NCBI GenBank assembly: GCA_016719635.1
Contig: JADJYT010000003.1
Span: 372,001 to 436,000 of the forward strand
Direction of reading: 5' to 3'
Source of the DNA: Sphingobacteriales bacterium
GTDB lineage: Bacteria; Bacteroidota; Bacteroidia; Chitinophagales; JADIYW01
Length of the DNA stretch: 64,000 nucleotides
Shown: positions 35,275-44,115 of the stretch, in pieces
Layout of the letters: each line of letters opens with the position of its first letter
Position numbering within the stretch: the stretch's first letter is position 1
Made by a program: the position numbers and the translations under genes
Notes under the pieces: generated by a model
Database searches by the model: none
What the model was told of the DNA's origin: nothing
What the model saw: the letters and a program-made list of their open reading frames with translations, nothing else

Positions 35275-35304
35275 CACCTCGGAGGTGTACCGACCCTCGA
35301 GGTC
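35275..35304. repeat. Two adjacent short GC-rich inverted repeats between DUF2752 and SDR genes
   Basis: CACCTC-G-GAGGTG (35275-35287) and GACC-CTCGA-GGTC (35292-35304), the latter reaching the SDR stop codon. Related in sequence to the hairpin at 34602-34620. Confidence 0.55.
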
Positions 35305-36121
35305 AAACAAAAAAATCAGGAGTCAGCGGTGCACCCTGTTTTACGGCATACGGTTCCAAATCTGTAATTCCCTCGCTGAATAAAACCTCATCGTCCATAA
35401 AAAAGTTCCCGGTCGTTGTCTTACCATCTCTCTTGAATATGGCATACGCCGCATCCGCGATGATATCCGGCTTACGGGAAGAATTGGCAACAGACTCACC
35501 ACCGAGCAGATTCAACACAGCGGCAGTGGCTATCGTGGTGCGCGGCCATAAAGCGTTTACACCGATCTTACCTCTGTACTCACCTCCCAGACCCAATACC
35601 ACCAGACTCATTCCGAACTTGGCAATCGAATAACCGGTATGCCCGGCGAACCATCGCTCCGTGATGGAAGTCAAGGGTGGCGACAACATGAGTATATGCG
35701 GATTTTCCGCTTTCAGCAAATGCGGAATGCACAATTTAGAACACAGGAACGTACCGCGTGTATTGATGTCCTGCATCAGGTCGTAGCGTTTCATATCCAA
35801 TTGCGCAATCGGCGATAAGTTGATGGCAGAAGCGTTATTGACCAGGATGTCTATCCCGCCAAACGTGTCCACCGTTTGTTTTATCGCTGCAGCTACCTCC
35901 TCCTCATTACGGATATCACATTTAATGCCGAGCCCTTTGCCGCCTGCTTTCGTCATGTCTTCGGCTGCTGTATAAATCGTTCCGCCCAGTTTTGGATTTT
36001 CTTCGGTGCTTTTTGCAGCGATGACAATATTTGCACCTTCTTTCGCCAGGCGCATGCCTATTGCATGTCCAATACCTCGGGTGGCACCGGAAATAAAGAC
36101 AGTTTTGTTTTTGAATGACAT
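35303..36121 (-). CDS. Short-chain dehydrogenase/reductase (HSDL2-like)
   Basis: A 272-residue SDR. NAD(P)-binding motif ISGATRGIGHAIG at the N-terminus, NNAS (VNNASAINL), catalytic Ser in LMLSPP and the YxxxK pair in GYSIAKFG. The pattern SGATRGIG and NINTRGTF resemble the HSDL2/peroxisomal hydroxyacyl-CoA type SDRs, so a 3-hydroxyacyl or steroid-like substrate is possible. It is divergent from the MpaB-type oxygenase and close to the beta-oxidation genes thiolase and fadJ. The shared intergenic region carries palindromic candidates (36163-36188). Confidence 0.88.
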   Translation of the reverse strand: MSFKNKTVFISGATRGIGHAIGMRLAKEGANIVIAAKSTEENPKLGGTIYTAAEDMTKAGGKGLGIKCDIRNEEEVAAAIKQTVDTFGGIDILVNNASAINLSPIAQLDMKRYDLMQDINTRGTFLCSKLCIPHLLKAENPHILMLSPPLTSITERWFAGHTGYSIAKFGMSLVVLGLGGEYRGKIGVNALWPRTTIATAAVLNLLGGESVANSSRKPDIIADAAYAIFKRDGKTTTGNFFMDDEVLFSEGITDLEPYAVKQGAPLTPDFFV

Positions 36122-36162
36122 AAGTTGGATTTGTGAATTTAAAATCTGAGATTATTGATATG

Positions 36163-36188
36163 GTAAACTACTTGTTTACAAATGTAAA
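36163..36188. promoter_or_regulatory. Candidate operator (overlapping inverted repeats) between SDR and MpaB genes
   Basis: GTAAAC-TACTT-GTTTAC (36163-36179) and overlapping TTTACA-AA-TGTAAA (36175-36188) are exact inverted repeats in the 111-bp divergent gap. The 6-5-6 layout is of the kind bound by TetR-type dimers; no binding regulator is encoded nearby. Confidence 0.45.
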
Positions 36189-36232
36189 TATTTAATTGAT
36201 TTAAAGAACGTATTTTGTATGAAACAATTCAG

Positions 36233-37450
36233 ATGCAGTTTCCTACCGCTGAATACCGGCAACGTTGTGATGAAGCCGCCGACAGGCTCGTAAAGCATAT
36301 CTTTGAAACCTATGGTGATAAGGATGCCAGAAAACTGTACCTGCAGCTTATTCACACATTTTCACAAATCGATTACACGGCGCTACCTAAAGAGATAAGA
36401 GATTTTCACCAAACCAGTCAGGAAGACATATCCATCCTGCATCCTGAAAAAATAAATCTGGCGGCGGAGTATTTTCAGCAAAACGGCCATGCCATGTTTC
36501 TGATGCTCATAGCCAAATGCCTCCCCCAGTTATATTCCAGTTACAGAGGTACCAAAGTGTTGTACGAAACCGGCTACCTGGTAGGCAAAGATAACGATGC
36601 ACTGGTGGCACGCAGGCTGATGGAAACCGCCCAATTCTTCATAGACATCATGAGCCGTGATTCCTTTCAGCCCGGAAAATACGGATTCTTTGCAGCCACC
36701 AAAGTACGCATCATACATGCCTATGTCCGCAAATTCATGTGGGACAAAGGCTGGAACTCGACATATGCCGCCGATTACGACCAGCCCGTCTGTCAGGAAG
36801 ACATGACGGGTACCTTACTGGCATTCTCCGTCTGTAATATCGAAGGCATACAGAAAATGGGCTTGCTGATTTCTGACGAAGAGATGGATGCCGTGATATA
36901 TACCTGGCACATCGCCGGGAAATTACTGGGCGTCGATGATGCATTCAACCCGGAATCATTTGAGGATGGCCAGTTGCTATTCCATCACCTGATTAACAAA
37001 GAAAAGAAATTGGGTGTTGAAAACAAGGCGCTGGTAGATGCCATCCTGAATTTCATGCGCAGCATTTTCACACCTTCCTTACTGAAAAATACGCCCTACA
37101 AAAATCAAAATAAACTGCCCGAAATTTTAGTCAGTTATTTTGTAGGAAGGGAGGTTGCCCCCTACATCGGCTTGAACTACCACACTGATACATATTACAG
37201 GCATGTCCTCAAAAGCATGGCTGTCATTTTACCCAATATCTTTATCCAGTCCCGAAAAACACGGGTAACGCAGGAAGCCGTGGTGGATGGCTCCGCCTAT
37301 CTGGTGGCAGCTATCTTTAAATTCATCAAAGACCATTACCAGCTCGAATTCAGAATCCGCGAAGATATCCTGGAAGACTGGCATCTCGCAGCTTACCTGA
37401 AAAACTACGGATACAGGGAATCAACATCCGGAACCGTTGTTCACACATAA
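36233..37450 (+). CDS. Oxygenase MpaB family protein (DUF2236)
   Basis: A 405-residue, mainly helical protein of the MpaB/rubber-oxygenase-like family, which contains haem-dependent oxygenases that cleave polyisoprenoid or prenyl chains. Family-typical segments are YRGTKVLYETGYLVG, ATKVRIIHAYVRKFMW (the conserved Arg/His helix) and TGTLLAFSVCNIEGIQKMG. No signal peptide is evident, so it is probably cytoplasmic or peripheral. The start at ATG 36233 is preferred over a TTG at 36215. Downstream are thiolase and fadJ. Substrate unknown; assignment rests on pattern recognition. Confidence 0.75.
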   Translation: MQFPTAEYRQRCDEAADRLVKHIFETYGDKDARKLYLQLIHTFSQIDYTALPKEIRDFHQTSQEDISILHPEKINLAAEYFQQNGHAMFLMLIAKCLPQLYSSYRGTKVLYETGYLVGKDNDALVARRLMETAQFFIDIMSRDSFQPGKYGFFAATKVRIIHAYVRKFMWDKGWNSTYAADYDQPVCQEDMTGTLLAFSVCNIEGIQKMGLLISDEEMDAVIYTWHIAGKLLGVDDAFNPESFEDGQLLFHHLINKEKKLGVENKALVDAILNFMRSIFTPSLLKNTPYKNQNKLPEILVSYFVGREVAPYIGLNYHTDTYYRHVLKSMAVILPNIFIQSRKTRVTQEAVVDGSAYLVAAIFKFIKDHYQLEFRIREDILEDWHLAAYLKNYGYRESTSGTVVHT

Positions 37451-37485
37451 CAAATCTCTTTAATTTATTGGTAACACTAAATTTA

Positions 37486-37499
37486 CAATGCATGCATTG
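37486..37499. promoter_or_regulatory. 14-bp perfect palindrome upstream of the thiolase promoter
   Basis: CAATGCATGCATTG, ending 8 bases before the TATATTTG box and covering the -33 position. A candidate operator controlling thiolase/fadJ. Confidence 0.5.
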
Positions 37500-37507
37500 A
37501 ATTTGAC

Positions 37508-37515
37508 TATATTTG
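37508..37515 (+). promoter_or_regulatory. Bacteroidota -7 box (TATATTTG) for the thiolase gene
   Basis: Exact TAnnTTTG, 19 bases before the ATG at 37535. Confidence 0.6.
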
Positions 37516-37534
37516 GTTTATAAATAATAAAGAA

Positions 37535-38808
37535 ATGAAAAAAGTAGTTTTTATTGACGGTGTACGCACCCCTTTCTTAAAATCAGGTACGGATTATATG
37601 GATTTGATGTCCTACCAATTAGGTCAGTTTGCCATCAAAGGCTTATTAGACCGAACGGGAATCGATGTGAATGAAATCGACAGAGTGATATATGGCAACG
37701 TAATTTCCAACGTTCGCACGGAAAACGTGGCACGAGAAGCGGCGGTCACCGCAGGCATTCCGGTAAAGGCTCCGTGCAACACGGTGAAACAGGCGTGTAT
37801 TTCTGCCAATCAGGCGATTTGCAATGCGGTAGACTCCATCCAGTTGGGAAGAGCGGATGTCATTGTTTCCGGTGGGACGGAAAACACTTCGGATACGCCT
37901 ATCGGTTACACCAAAGAAATGCGCAAGAAATTATTTGCAGCGCAGAAATTAAGCACTCCGATGGAATATGCGAAATTCGCGATGACCCTACGTCCGACGG
38001 ATTTCTTGCCGGACAGACCATCTGTTTCGGAATTCATCACCGGCAGAACGATGGGGCAGGATTGTGAAATCCTGGCACAAAAGTTCGGTGTTACCCGTGA
38101 AGAGCAGGATCAGCTCGCTGCAGCCTCTCACCAAAATGCAGCCAAAGCACAGGAAGCCGGTTTGTTATCAGATATCGTGCCGGTGCAGTTGCCGCCCAAC
38201 TTCACGCCTATCGAAAAGATAACGGCGTGCGCGGTGATTCTACGGTAGAGAAAATGGCAAAACTGAAACCTGCATTTGATAAATATGTCGGAACCATTAC
38301 CGCTGCCAACGCATCCTTCTTAACGGATGGCGCAACCGCGGTTTTACTGACATCTGAAGACAAAGCAAAAGAACTGGGTCTTACTCCAAAGGCAGAAATC
38401 GTAGATTACGCATTCACCGGCGGCGACTTGTACGAAGAGTTGCTGTTAGGACCTGCCTATTCCATTGCAGCTGTTCTTAAACAAACGGGCTTAACCATAG
38501 ATGATATCGATGTATTCGAAATTCACGAAGCATTTGCCGGACAGGTGTTAGCCAACCTAAACGCCTTAAAATCCGCAGAATGGTGTAAAAAGCAACTGGG
38601 ACTGGATAAGCCTGTAGGACAAATTCCACTAACTAAAATCAATCAATGGGGAGGTTCCCTATCCATCGGTCACCCATTCGGTGCTACCGGCGGAAGATTA
38701 CTGACCATGGCAGCAAATCGCCTGCAAAAAGGAGGCGGTAAATATGCATTACTGGCAGCCTGTGCAGCCGGCGCACACGGTCATGCGATGATTATTAAAA
38801 AACCGTAA
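37535..38808 (+). CDS. fadI: Acetyl-CoA C-acyltransferase (FadI-like thiolase), split by a one-base deletion
   Basis: Thiolytic enzyme of fatty acid beta-oxidation. Repaired length 424 residues. N-terminal: FIDGVRTPFLKSGTDY, VIYGNVISNV, catalytic Cys88 in TVKQACISANQAI, SGGTENTSDTPIG. Frame 1 runs into VQLPPNFTPIEK and then stops. The second frame (from 38227) has GDSTVEKMAKLKPAF, IDVFEIHEAFAGQVLAN (His), SLSIGHPFGATGGR and CAAGAHGHAM (active-site Cys/His motifs). Adding one A to the run 38214-38217 restores IEKDNGVRGDSTV. Pairs with the downstream fadJ. Confidence 0.9.
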
Positions 38809-38810
38809 AT

Positions 38811-38890
38811 CCCTAAAGGGACTTTAGTGTGTAAATATATTTATCATTCCTCTAAGTCGAACTAACTGTTAAGTGTTCTCCATTTAGGGA
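38811..38890. repeat. Imperfect inverted repeats in the thiolase-fadJ gap
   Basis: CTAAAG-GGA-CTTTAG (38813-38827), and TCCCTAAA at 38810 pairing with TTTAGGGA at 38883-38890. May form an mRNA structure between the two cistrons. No T tract, so not a clear terminator. Confidence 0.4.
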
Positions 38891-38912
38891 GTTAGAGGGT
38901 AAAACAGAAACA

Positions 38913-41108
38913 ATGACAACATTAAAACGAGAAGACTATATCACCATCGAGAAAAACGCCAACGGCGTTTGCACCATTTGGATGGATCAGAAAAATGAAA
39001 AAATCAATAAAATCGGTCCCGATCTGATCGGTTTATTTGAGGAAGTTTTTTCAGAACTGGATAAGGATGATTCCATTAAGGCATTTGTCTTAACCAGCAA
39101 GAAAAAAGATTTCATCGCCGGCGCAGATATCGAAGCCTTCCAAAAAGTGGAAAAACCGGGCGACTGGAAACCGATTGCGCAAAAAGGACATGCGATATTA
39201 AATCAAATAGAGAAATCCAAAAAGCCGATTGTTGCGGCTATTCACGGCAACGCCTTGGGAGCAGGACTGGAAATTGCATTGGCCTGTCATGCACGCATCG
39301 CTTCCAATGACAAATCCACCAAGGTGGCTTTACCCGAAGTAAAACTGGGCTTATTGCCCGGCGGCGGCGGCACACAACGCCTGCCACGGCTAGTGGGATT
39401 GCAGGCTGCCCTGGACATGATGCTGACCGGAAAAAATGTATTTCCCTACCCCGCCCTGAAAATGGGATTGGTAGATAAGGTGGTACACGTATCTTCCCTG
39501 CAAAATGCCGCTCAGAAATTGGCGCTGGAACTGGAGAAAACTCCCATCAAACGCGAACGCAATGAGCTGAATCTGGATACGGTGAAAGCGGGTTTCCCTG
39601 CTTTGCAAAAAGCGCTGACCAATATCGTACTCGAAGCGCCACTGGTGAATAAGATCGTATTTGACCAGGCGAAAAAGATGGTGGATAAACAGGCACACGG
39701 CAACTATCCTGCTCCGTATAAAATTATGGAGTGTGTGGAGACAGGCTGGAATCAGGGACTGGAAAAAGGCTACGCTGCCGAAGTGGAAAAATTTGAAGAA
39801 CTGATTTTATCTCCGGTTTCCCGCCAGTTGATCAATATCTTTTTTGCAATGACGGACAAAAAGAAAAATCCGTACGGCGAGGACAAGGTGAAACAGGTGA
39901 AACGCATGGGCATGATCGGCGCGGGCTTCATGGGCGCGGGCATCGCGGAAGTTTCCATGGACGATGATATCCATGTATTACTGAAGGACATCAACCAGGA
40001 AATGATTTCATCCGCATACAAAACCATTTATGGTGATTATGCAAAAAAGGTATCCAAAAAGGCAATGACAAAAATTGAGCTGGAAGAAAAAATGGCTTTA
40101 TTGTCCGGCAGCTTGAACTATGAAGATTTAGACAATCAGGAAATCATCATCGAGGCGGTGTTTGAAGACTTGAAACTGAAACAGCGCATTCTGACAGACG
40201 TAGAAGCCAACGCAAAACCGAATACCATTTTTGCCACCAATACGTCCGCATTGCCGATTAAACACATCGCAGCTAATGCAAAAAATCCGGAACTGGTGAT
40301 TGGTATGCACTATTTCTCTCCCGTGCCGAAGATGCCTTTACTGGAAATTGTAAAGACAGATAAGACCGCCGACTGGGTGATTGCCACCTGTTATGATGTA
40401 GGCGTGCGGCAAGGCAAAACGGTTATCGTGGTAGATGATGGTCCTGGATTTTACACCACACGTATTCTGGCTCCGCTGATGAACGAAGCGCAGCTGCTGC
40501 TCGATGAAGGTGGCGATATTATGCAGATAGATAAAGAGATGAATTTATTCGGCTTCCCGGTAGGGCCTATCACCCTGGCGGATGAAGTGGGTATCGATGT
40601 GGGCGCTCATATCATGAGCGGCGAGCTGATGCAGGATTTATTGAAGACAAGGCCAAAGTTTAAAATCAGTAAAACACTGTTAGAAATATCCAAAGCCGGC
40701 TACAAAGGCAGAAAGAATAAAAAAGGGTTTTACAAATACGATGAAAACGGCAAGAAGGTATCCGGGCAGGTAGATGCGAATATCTATTCATACTATGGCG
40801 GCAATGCCCGTAAAAAAGCAGATGCCAACGACATACACATGCGCTGTGCGATGGCGATGGTGAATGAAGCGGCCTTGTGCCTGCAGGAAAACATCATAGC
40901 CAACCCGCTGGACGGCGACATCGGCGCAATCTTCGGCCTGGGCTTCCCGCCTTTCCGTGGCGGCCCGTTCCGTTACATCGACTCCTTAGGTGCACAGAAA
41001 GTGGTGGATATCCTGAATGATTTGACCGTTCGATTCGGTGAACGCTTCGAGCCTGCACAAATCCTGGTGGATTATGCTAAAGCAGGTAAGAAGTTTTATG
41101 ATAAATAG
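38913..41108 (+). CDS. fadJ: Fatty acid oxidation complex: enoyl-CoA hydratase / 3-hydroxyacyl-CoA dehydrogenase (FadJ-type)
   Basis: A 731-residue bifunctional enzyme. Residues about 1-190 are the crotonase-fold hydratase (FIAGADIEAFQ, AIHGNALGAGLEIALACHARIA, LPEVKLGLLPGGGGTQRLPR with the catalytic Glu). About residues 310-500 form the NAD-binding domain (MGMIGAGFMGAGIAEVSM, TNTSALPIKHIA, GMHYFSPVPKMPLLEIV); about 500-720 are the 3HCDH C-terminal domains (DGPGFYTTRILAPLMNEA, GFPPFRGGPFRYID). Acts with the FadI-like thiolase upstream in beta-oxidation. Start at the ATG 38913, 104 bp after the thiolase stop. Confidence 0.94.
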   Translation: MTTLKREDYITIEKNANGVCTIWMDQKNEKINKIGPDLIGLFEEVFSELDKDDSIKAFVLTSKKKDFIAGADIEAFQKVEKPGDWKPIAQKGHAILNQIEKSKKPIVAAIHGNALGAGLEIALACHARIASNDKSTKVALPEVKLGLLPGGGGTQRLPRLVGLQAALDMMLTGKNVFPYPALKMGLVDKVVHVSSLQNAAQKLALELEKTPIKRERNELNLDTVKAGFPALQKALTNIVLEAPLVNKIVFDQAKKMVDKQAHGNYPAPYKIMECVETGWNQGLEKGYAAEVEKFEELILSPVSRQLINIFFAMTDKKKNPYGEDKVKQVKRMGMIGAGFMGAGIAEVSMDDDIHVLLKDINQEMISSAYKTIYGDYAKKVSKKAMTKIELEEKMALLSGSLNYEDLDNQEIIIEAVFEDLKLKQRILTDVEANAKPNTIFATNTSALPIKHIAANAKNPELVIGMHYFSPVPKMPLLEIVKTDKTADWVIATCYDVGVRQGKTVIVVDDGPGFYTTRILAPLMNEAQLLLDEGGDIMQIDKEMNLFGFPVGPITLADEVGIDVGAHIMSGELMQDLLKTRPKFKISKTLLEISKAGYKGRKNKKGFYKYDENGKKVSGQVDANIYSYYGGNARKKADANDIHMRCAMAMVNEAALCLQENIIANPLDGDIGAIFGLGFPPFRGGPFRYIDSLGAQKVVDILNDLTVRFGERFEPAQILVDYAKAGKKFYDK

Positions 41109-41113
41109 ATTCC

Positions 41114-41149
41114 AAATGACGAAGAGGGTTTAAACCCTCTTTGTCATTT
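41114..41149. terminator. 36-bp near-perfect inverted repeat after fadJ
   Basis: Two 18-base arms with one mismatch, centred at 41131/41132 on TTTAAA; flanked by ATTTAATA on the right. Starts 6 bases after the fadJ stop. Probably a hairpin terminator although a pure T run is lacking. Confidence 0.6.
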
Positions 41150-41332
41150 AATACTTCAACTGCGCAACTTCCTCTGCCAGAGACGCTGCTAGAAAAACAA
41201 AAAACATATACCTAATAACATATTACTGTCATTCAACCAAGTTTCTCCTCGTTCCACGTCGAAAGGACGCTTTTTTGATTTGAACATCATATCCCTATTC
41301 CTTATTTAAAGAATTGAGCGTACTTTTAGTTC

Positions 41333-42142
41333 ATGAAACATACAGCATATGGCTTGCTTTACATATTGTGCGTTTTTATGATCGCCAGTTGTTCCAATAA
41401 AGAACATACATCATCTGCAACGGTCATTCTGCCAAACTGCGGGACAGACGGTGCACTGTCTACCTGTCTGACACCCAAATTTGATTCAGCCTATTACGTA
41501 GAACAAGGCGTGAAGTATTTTCTCACCATGCAATCCGATATTCCGAATAATGTAGTCCCCGAATATTCACCGCTTGTCATCCGATGGGAATGGCCGCCGT
41601 GGCTGCTGCTGACCGGACTCGGAAAAGATTTCTTAATCACTTCAGATATCCTGTTAAAGCTAAATCCAACGAAATACTATAAAATGGATTGCAAATACTT
41701 CGAAGAGCAGCCCTTCTGCCGTTGTCATGTCATCTTTGATTACAGCGGTGACAGTTGTCCGATTTATGAGGAATTCACGTTCAACGACCAGGGACAGATC
41801 ACCTTTATTGAAGCCTGGTCTGATTTTGAAAGCAAACTGCCATCAAATATGAATGCCGGCACCGACAGCATCTGGAGTGAAGAGGAATATTGGGGAAGAC
41901 AACCCATTGTCAACAGGCTTTCCACCAAAGTGCCCGGATTGGGGAATGCCACCGGAAAAATTGATATCGGTTCCGTCTGGATGGCAGATGCTGCTGCCAT
42001 TGATATGGATGTGGCAGAATTGGTGAGGCGCCTAAACGATCCCATCAGAACCTATTTCCAGCAGTTAGCCACCCATCAAAATGAATTGGCACACGGCTGC
42101 GAAACACCCATTGGCGACCGCTATCCGTATTTTTTTCCTTAG
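41333..42142 (+). CDS. Hypothetical lipoprotein
   Basis: A 269-residue exported protein, lipobox IASC (Cys20). The mature part holds Cys pairs (PNCGTDGALSTCL; DCKYFEEQPFCRCHVIF) and a GEDAG-like acidic stretch. No family recognised. Upstream, TACTTTTA ends a few bases before the ATG, a one-base variant of the promoter box. The gene is flanked by the fadJ terminator and a small membrane protein. Function unknown. Confidence 0.7.
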   Translation: MKHTAYGLLYILCVFMIASCSNKEHTSSATVILPNCGTDGALSTCLTPKFDSAYYVEQGVKYFLTMQSDIPNNVVPEYSPLVIRWEWPPWLLLTGLGKDFLITSDILLKLNPTKYYKMDCKYFEEQPFCRCHVIFDYSGDSCPIYEEFTFNDQGQITFIEAWSDFESKLPSNMNAGTDSIWSEEEYWGRQPIVNRLSTKVPGLGNATGKIDIGSVWMADAAAIDMDVAELVRRLNDPIRTYFQQLATHQNELAHGCETPIGDRYPYFFP

Positions 42143-42216
42143 TCTGAAGTGGGATGGCAGATAGTCATTTGTCTAAAAAGTACCAGCTACTGACCTTTTT
42201 TTATTACCCAAATCTT

Positions 42217-42224
42217 TACTTTTG
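42217..42224 (+). promoter_or_regulatory. Bacteroidota -7 box (TACTTTTG)
   Basis: Exact TAnnTTTG, 50 bases upstream of the small membrane protein gene at 42275. Confidence 0.45.
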
Positions 42225-42274
42225 GTATTTTATTTTTTAACTTCATATTAAATTAGAGTAAATTAATTGATAGT

Positions 42275-42607
42275 ATGATGGAAATTGCTGCCTCTTACCC
42301 TGAATTGTTCCAAAAATGGAAAACCAGACAATTGTCTGAAGAAGCCATCAAAGAAGAACTTATCCAGTTTGGAGTGGAAGAATTTCATATTCCGGAAATA
42401 ATGCATCATTACAAAAAGAAATGCTGTGAAGACAGGCAAACGACCGGTTTTGTCCTTACCGGCATCGGCTCATTTCTGGGCTTTATCAGTTGCCTGTTTA
42501 CCATGCTGGATCTGGTGCCTGAACTTCGAAATTTCATGCTTTATGGACTGACCAGCATTGGACTAATCGTCCTATTTATCGGACTCTATCTGGTGTTTGA
42601 AGAGTAA
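42275..42607 (+). CDS. Small hypothetical membrane protein
   Basis: A 110-residue protein with a soluble N-terminal half of about 50 residues (helical, EELIQFGVEEFHIPEIMHHYKK; two adjacent Cys at KKCCED) and two membrane helices (about residues 58-76 and 86-106). Not recognised. It precedes a DASS transporter gene by 86 bp and may be cotranscribed, but no functional link is evident. Confidence 0.65.
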   Translation: MMEIAASYPELFQKWKTRQLSEEAIKEELIQFGVEEFHIPEIMHHYKKKCCEDRQTTGFVLTGIGSFLGFISCLFTMLDLVPELRNFMLYGLTSIGLIVLFIGLYLVFEE

Positions 42608-42693
42608 AAAACTGAAATTAAATCTATATTCCTGTCCATTTATCACTGCCTAATCAGTAACTTGTTTTTCATTAGTCGTATAACGAAAACCGA

Positions 42694-44115
42694 ATGAACA
42701 GGATGAAGATACTGACAGGCCCGCTCCTCTTTTTTATTGCCATACTCTATGCCGTTTTAGCCAATGCACCGATACCTGTTTGCGCAGTAATAGGCACGGC
42801 ACTCTGGATGATTTACTGGTGGATTACCGAAACCGTATCTATGGCGGTTACCGCCCTGCTGCCTATGATACTCTTTCCCATTTTCGGCGTGATGGACGCC
42901 AAAGCGGTGGCTCCGGCGTATGGCAATTCCGTCGTCTACCTGTTCATGGGCGGTTTCATCCTGGCACTCGCGCTGGAAAAATGGAATCTTCATAAACGCA
43001 TTGCACTTTTCATCATTCAAAAGACCGGAAGTACCGCCAAAGGATTACTGTTGGGCATCCTGCTCAGCACCGGATTTATCAGCATGTGGATCAGCAATAC
43101 CGCCACCGCCGTCATGATGCTGCCCATCGCCACGTCCCTGCTGGCTGTTTTGGAATCACACCATGAAAAACAAGTGCACGACAACCTGACCAAGTCCTTG
43201 CTGCTCGGTATCGCCTATGCCTCTAATATCGGCGGGATGGCTACGCTGATTGGCACACCGCCGAATGTCGTCTTTGCTGCATACATGTCCGAACATCACC
43301 ACCAGACCATCGGCTTTGGAAGGTGGATGCTGATGGCTACACCCTTATCATTACTGTTGTTATTGTTTGTGTGGTATCTGATGGCCTATGTTTTATTTCC
43401 TTTGGGAAAGCAACGCTATAACAGCCTGCAGCAAAACATTAGTCAGCAGTTAAATACTTTGGGAAATATAAAGGGAGGAGAACGCAAAGTCCTCATTGTC
43501 TTTACAGCAACCTGCCTGAGCTGGATATCGAGAGAATATGTTCTGAAAATATTTCCGGGACTCATCATCAGCGATACTACAATTGCGCTCGCATCAGCAA
43601 TTGCATTGTTTCTGTTGTCTGCCGATGATGATAAACGAATACTGGATTGGAAAGATACCCAAAAACTTCCCTGGGGAATTTTACTCCTGTTCGGAGGTGG
43701 TTTATGCCTGGCAGATGGATTGGAAAAACAGGGACTCATACAACTCATCAGTCAGCTGTTTGACGGGTTGGGCGGCAACCTCTTTCTAACGATTCTGATT
43801 TTGGCAACACTGAGTGTTGTGATGACGGAATTTTTATCCAATGTTGCACAGGTGACCATCTTACTACCGGTGATGACTGGCATTGCCAAAGGCTTTGGAC
43901 TGCCACCCTATTATCTGATTATTCCAATGACACTGGCGGCAAGCTGCGGGTTTATGCTTCCGATGGGAACACCTCCGAATGCGATTGTTTTTTCTACGGG
44001 AGAACTGAAAATCAAAGACATGATGCGAACCGGCATCTGGATTAATATCGCCTCCATTATCGTTATTACCGTCTTTTGCTATCTGCTGATGCCGGTGTTA
44101 TTCAGTAATAATTAG
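42694..44115 (+). CDS. SLC13/DASS family sodium-coupled anion or dicarboxylate symporter
   Basis: A 473-residue membrane protein with 10-12 helices. The duplicated Ser-Asn-Thr motifs that bind Na+ and substrate are visible: MWISNTATAVMMLPI in the first half and a corresponding FLSNVAQVTILLPV in the second; also IGTPPNVVFAAY and PMGTPPNAIVFSTG, which are DASS hallmarks. Members import dicarboxylates, citrate or sulfate; the substrate cannot be chosen. Converges on aguB with a 4-base overlap. The first ATG gives a short N-terminus before helix 1. Confidence 0.9.
   Translation: MNRMKILTGPLLFFIAILYAVLANAPIPVCAVIGTALWMIYWWITETVSMAVTALLPMILFPIFGVMDAKAVAPAYGNSVVYLFMGGFILALALEKWNLHKRIALFIIQKTGSTAKGLLLGILLSTGFISMWISNTATAVMMLPIATSLLAVLESHHEKQVHDNLTKSLLLGIAYASNIGGMATLIGTPPNVVFAAYMSEHHHQTIGFGRWMLMATPLSLLLLLFVWYLMAYVLFPLGKQRYNSLQQNISQQLNTLGNIKGGERKVLIVFTATCLSWISREYVLKIFPGLIISDTTIALASAIALFLLSADDDKRILDWKDTQKLPWGILLLFGGGLCLADGLEKQGLIQLISQLFDGLGGNLFLTILILATLSVVMTEFLSNVAQVTILLPVMTGIAKGFGLPPYYLIIPMTLAASCGFMLPMGTPPNAIVFSTGELKIKDMMRTGIWINIASIIVITVFCYLLMPVLFSNN

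Noticed and set aside
38227..38808. Stand-alone C-terminal thiolase gene
   Set aside because: It is the second half of the thiolase; the catalytic Cys half is in the other frame directly upstream.
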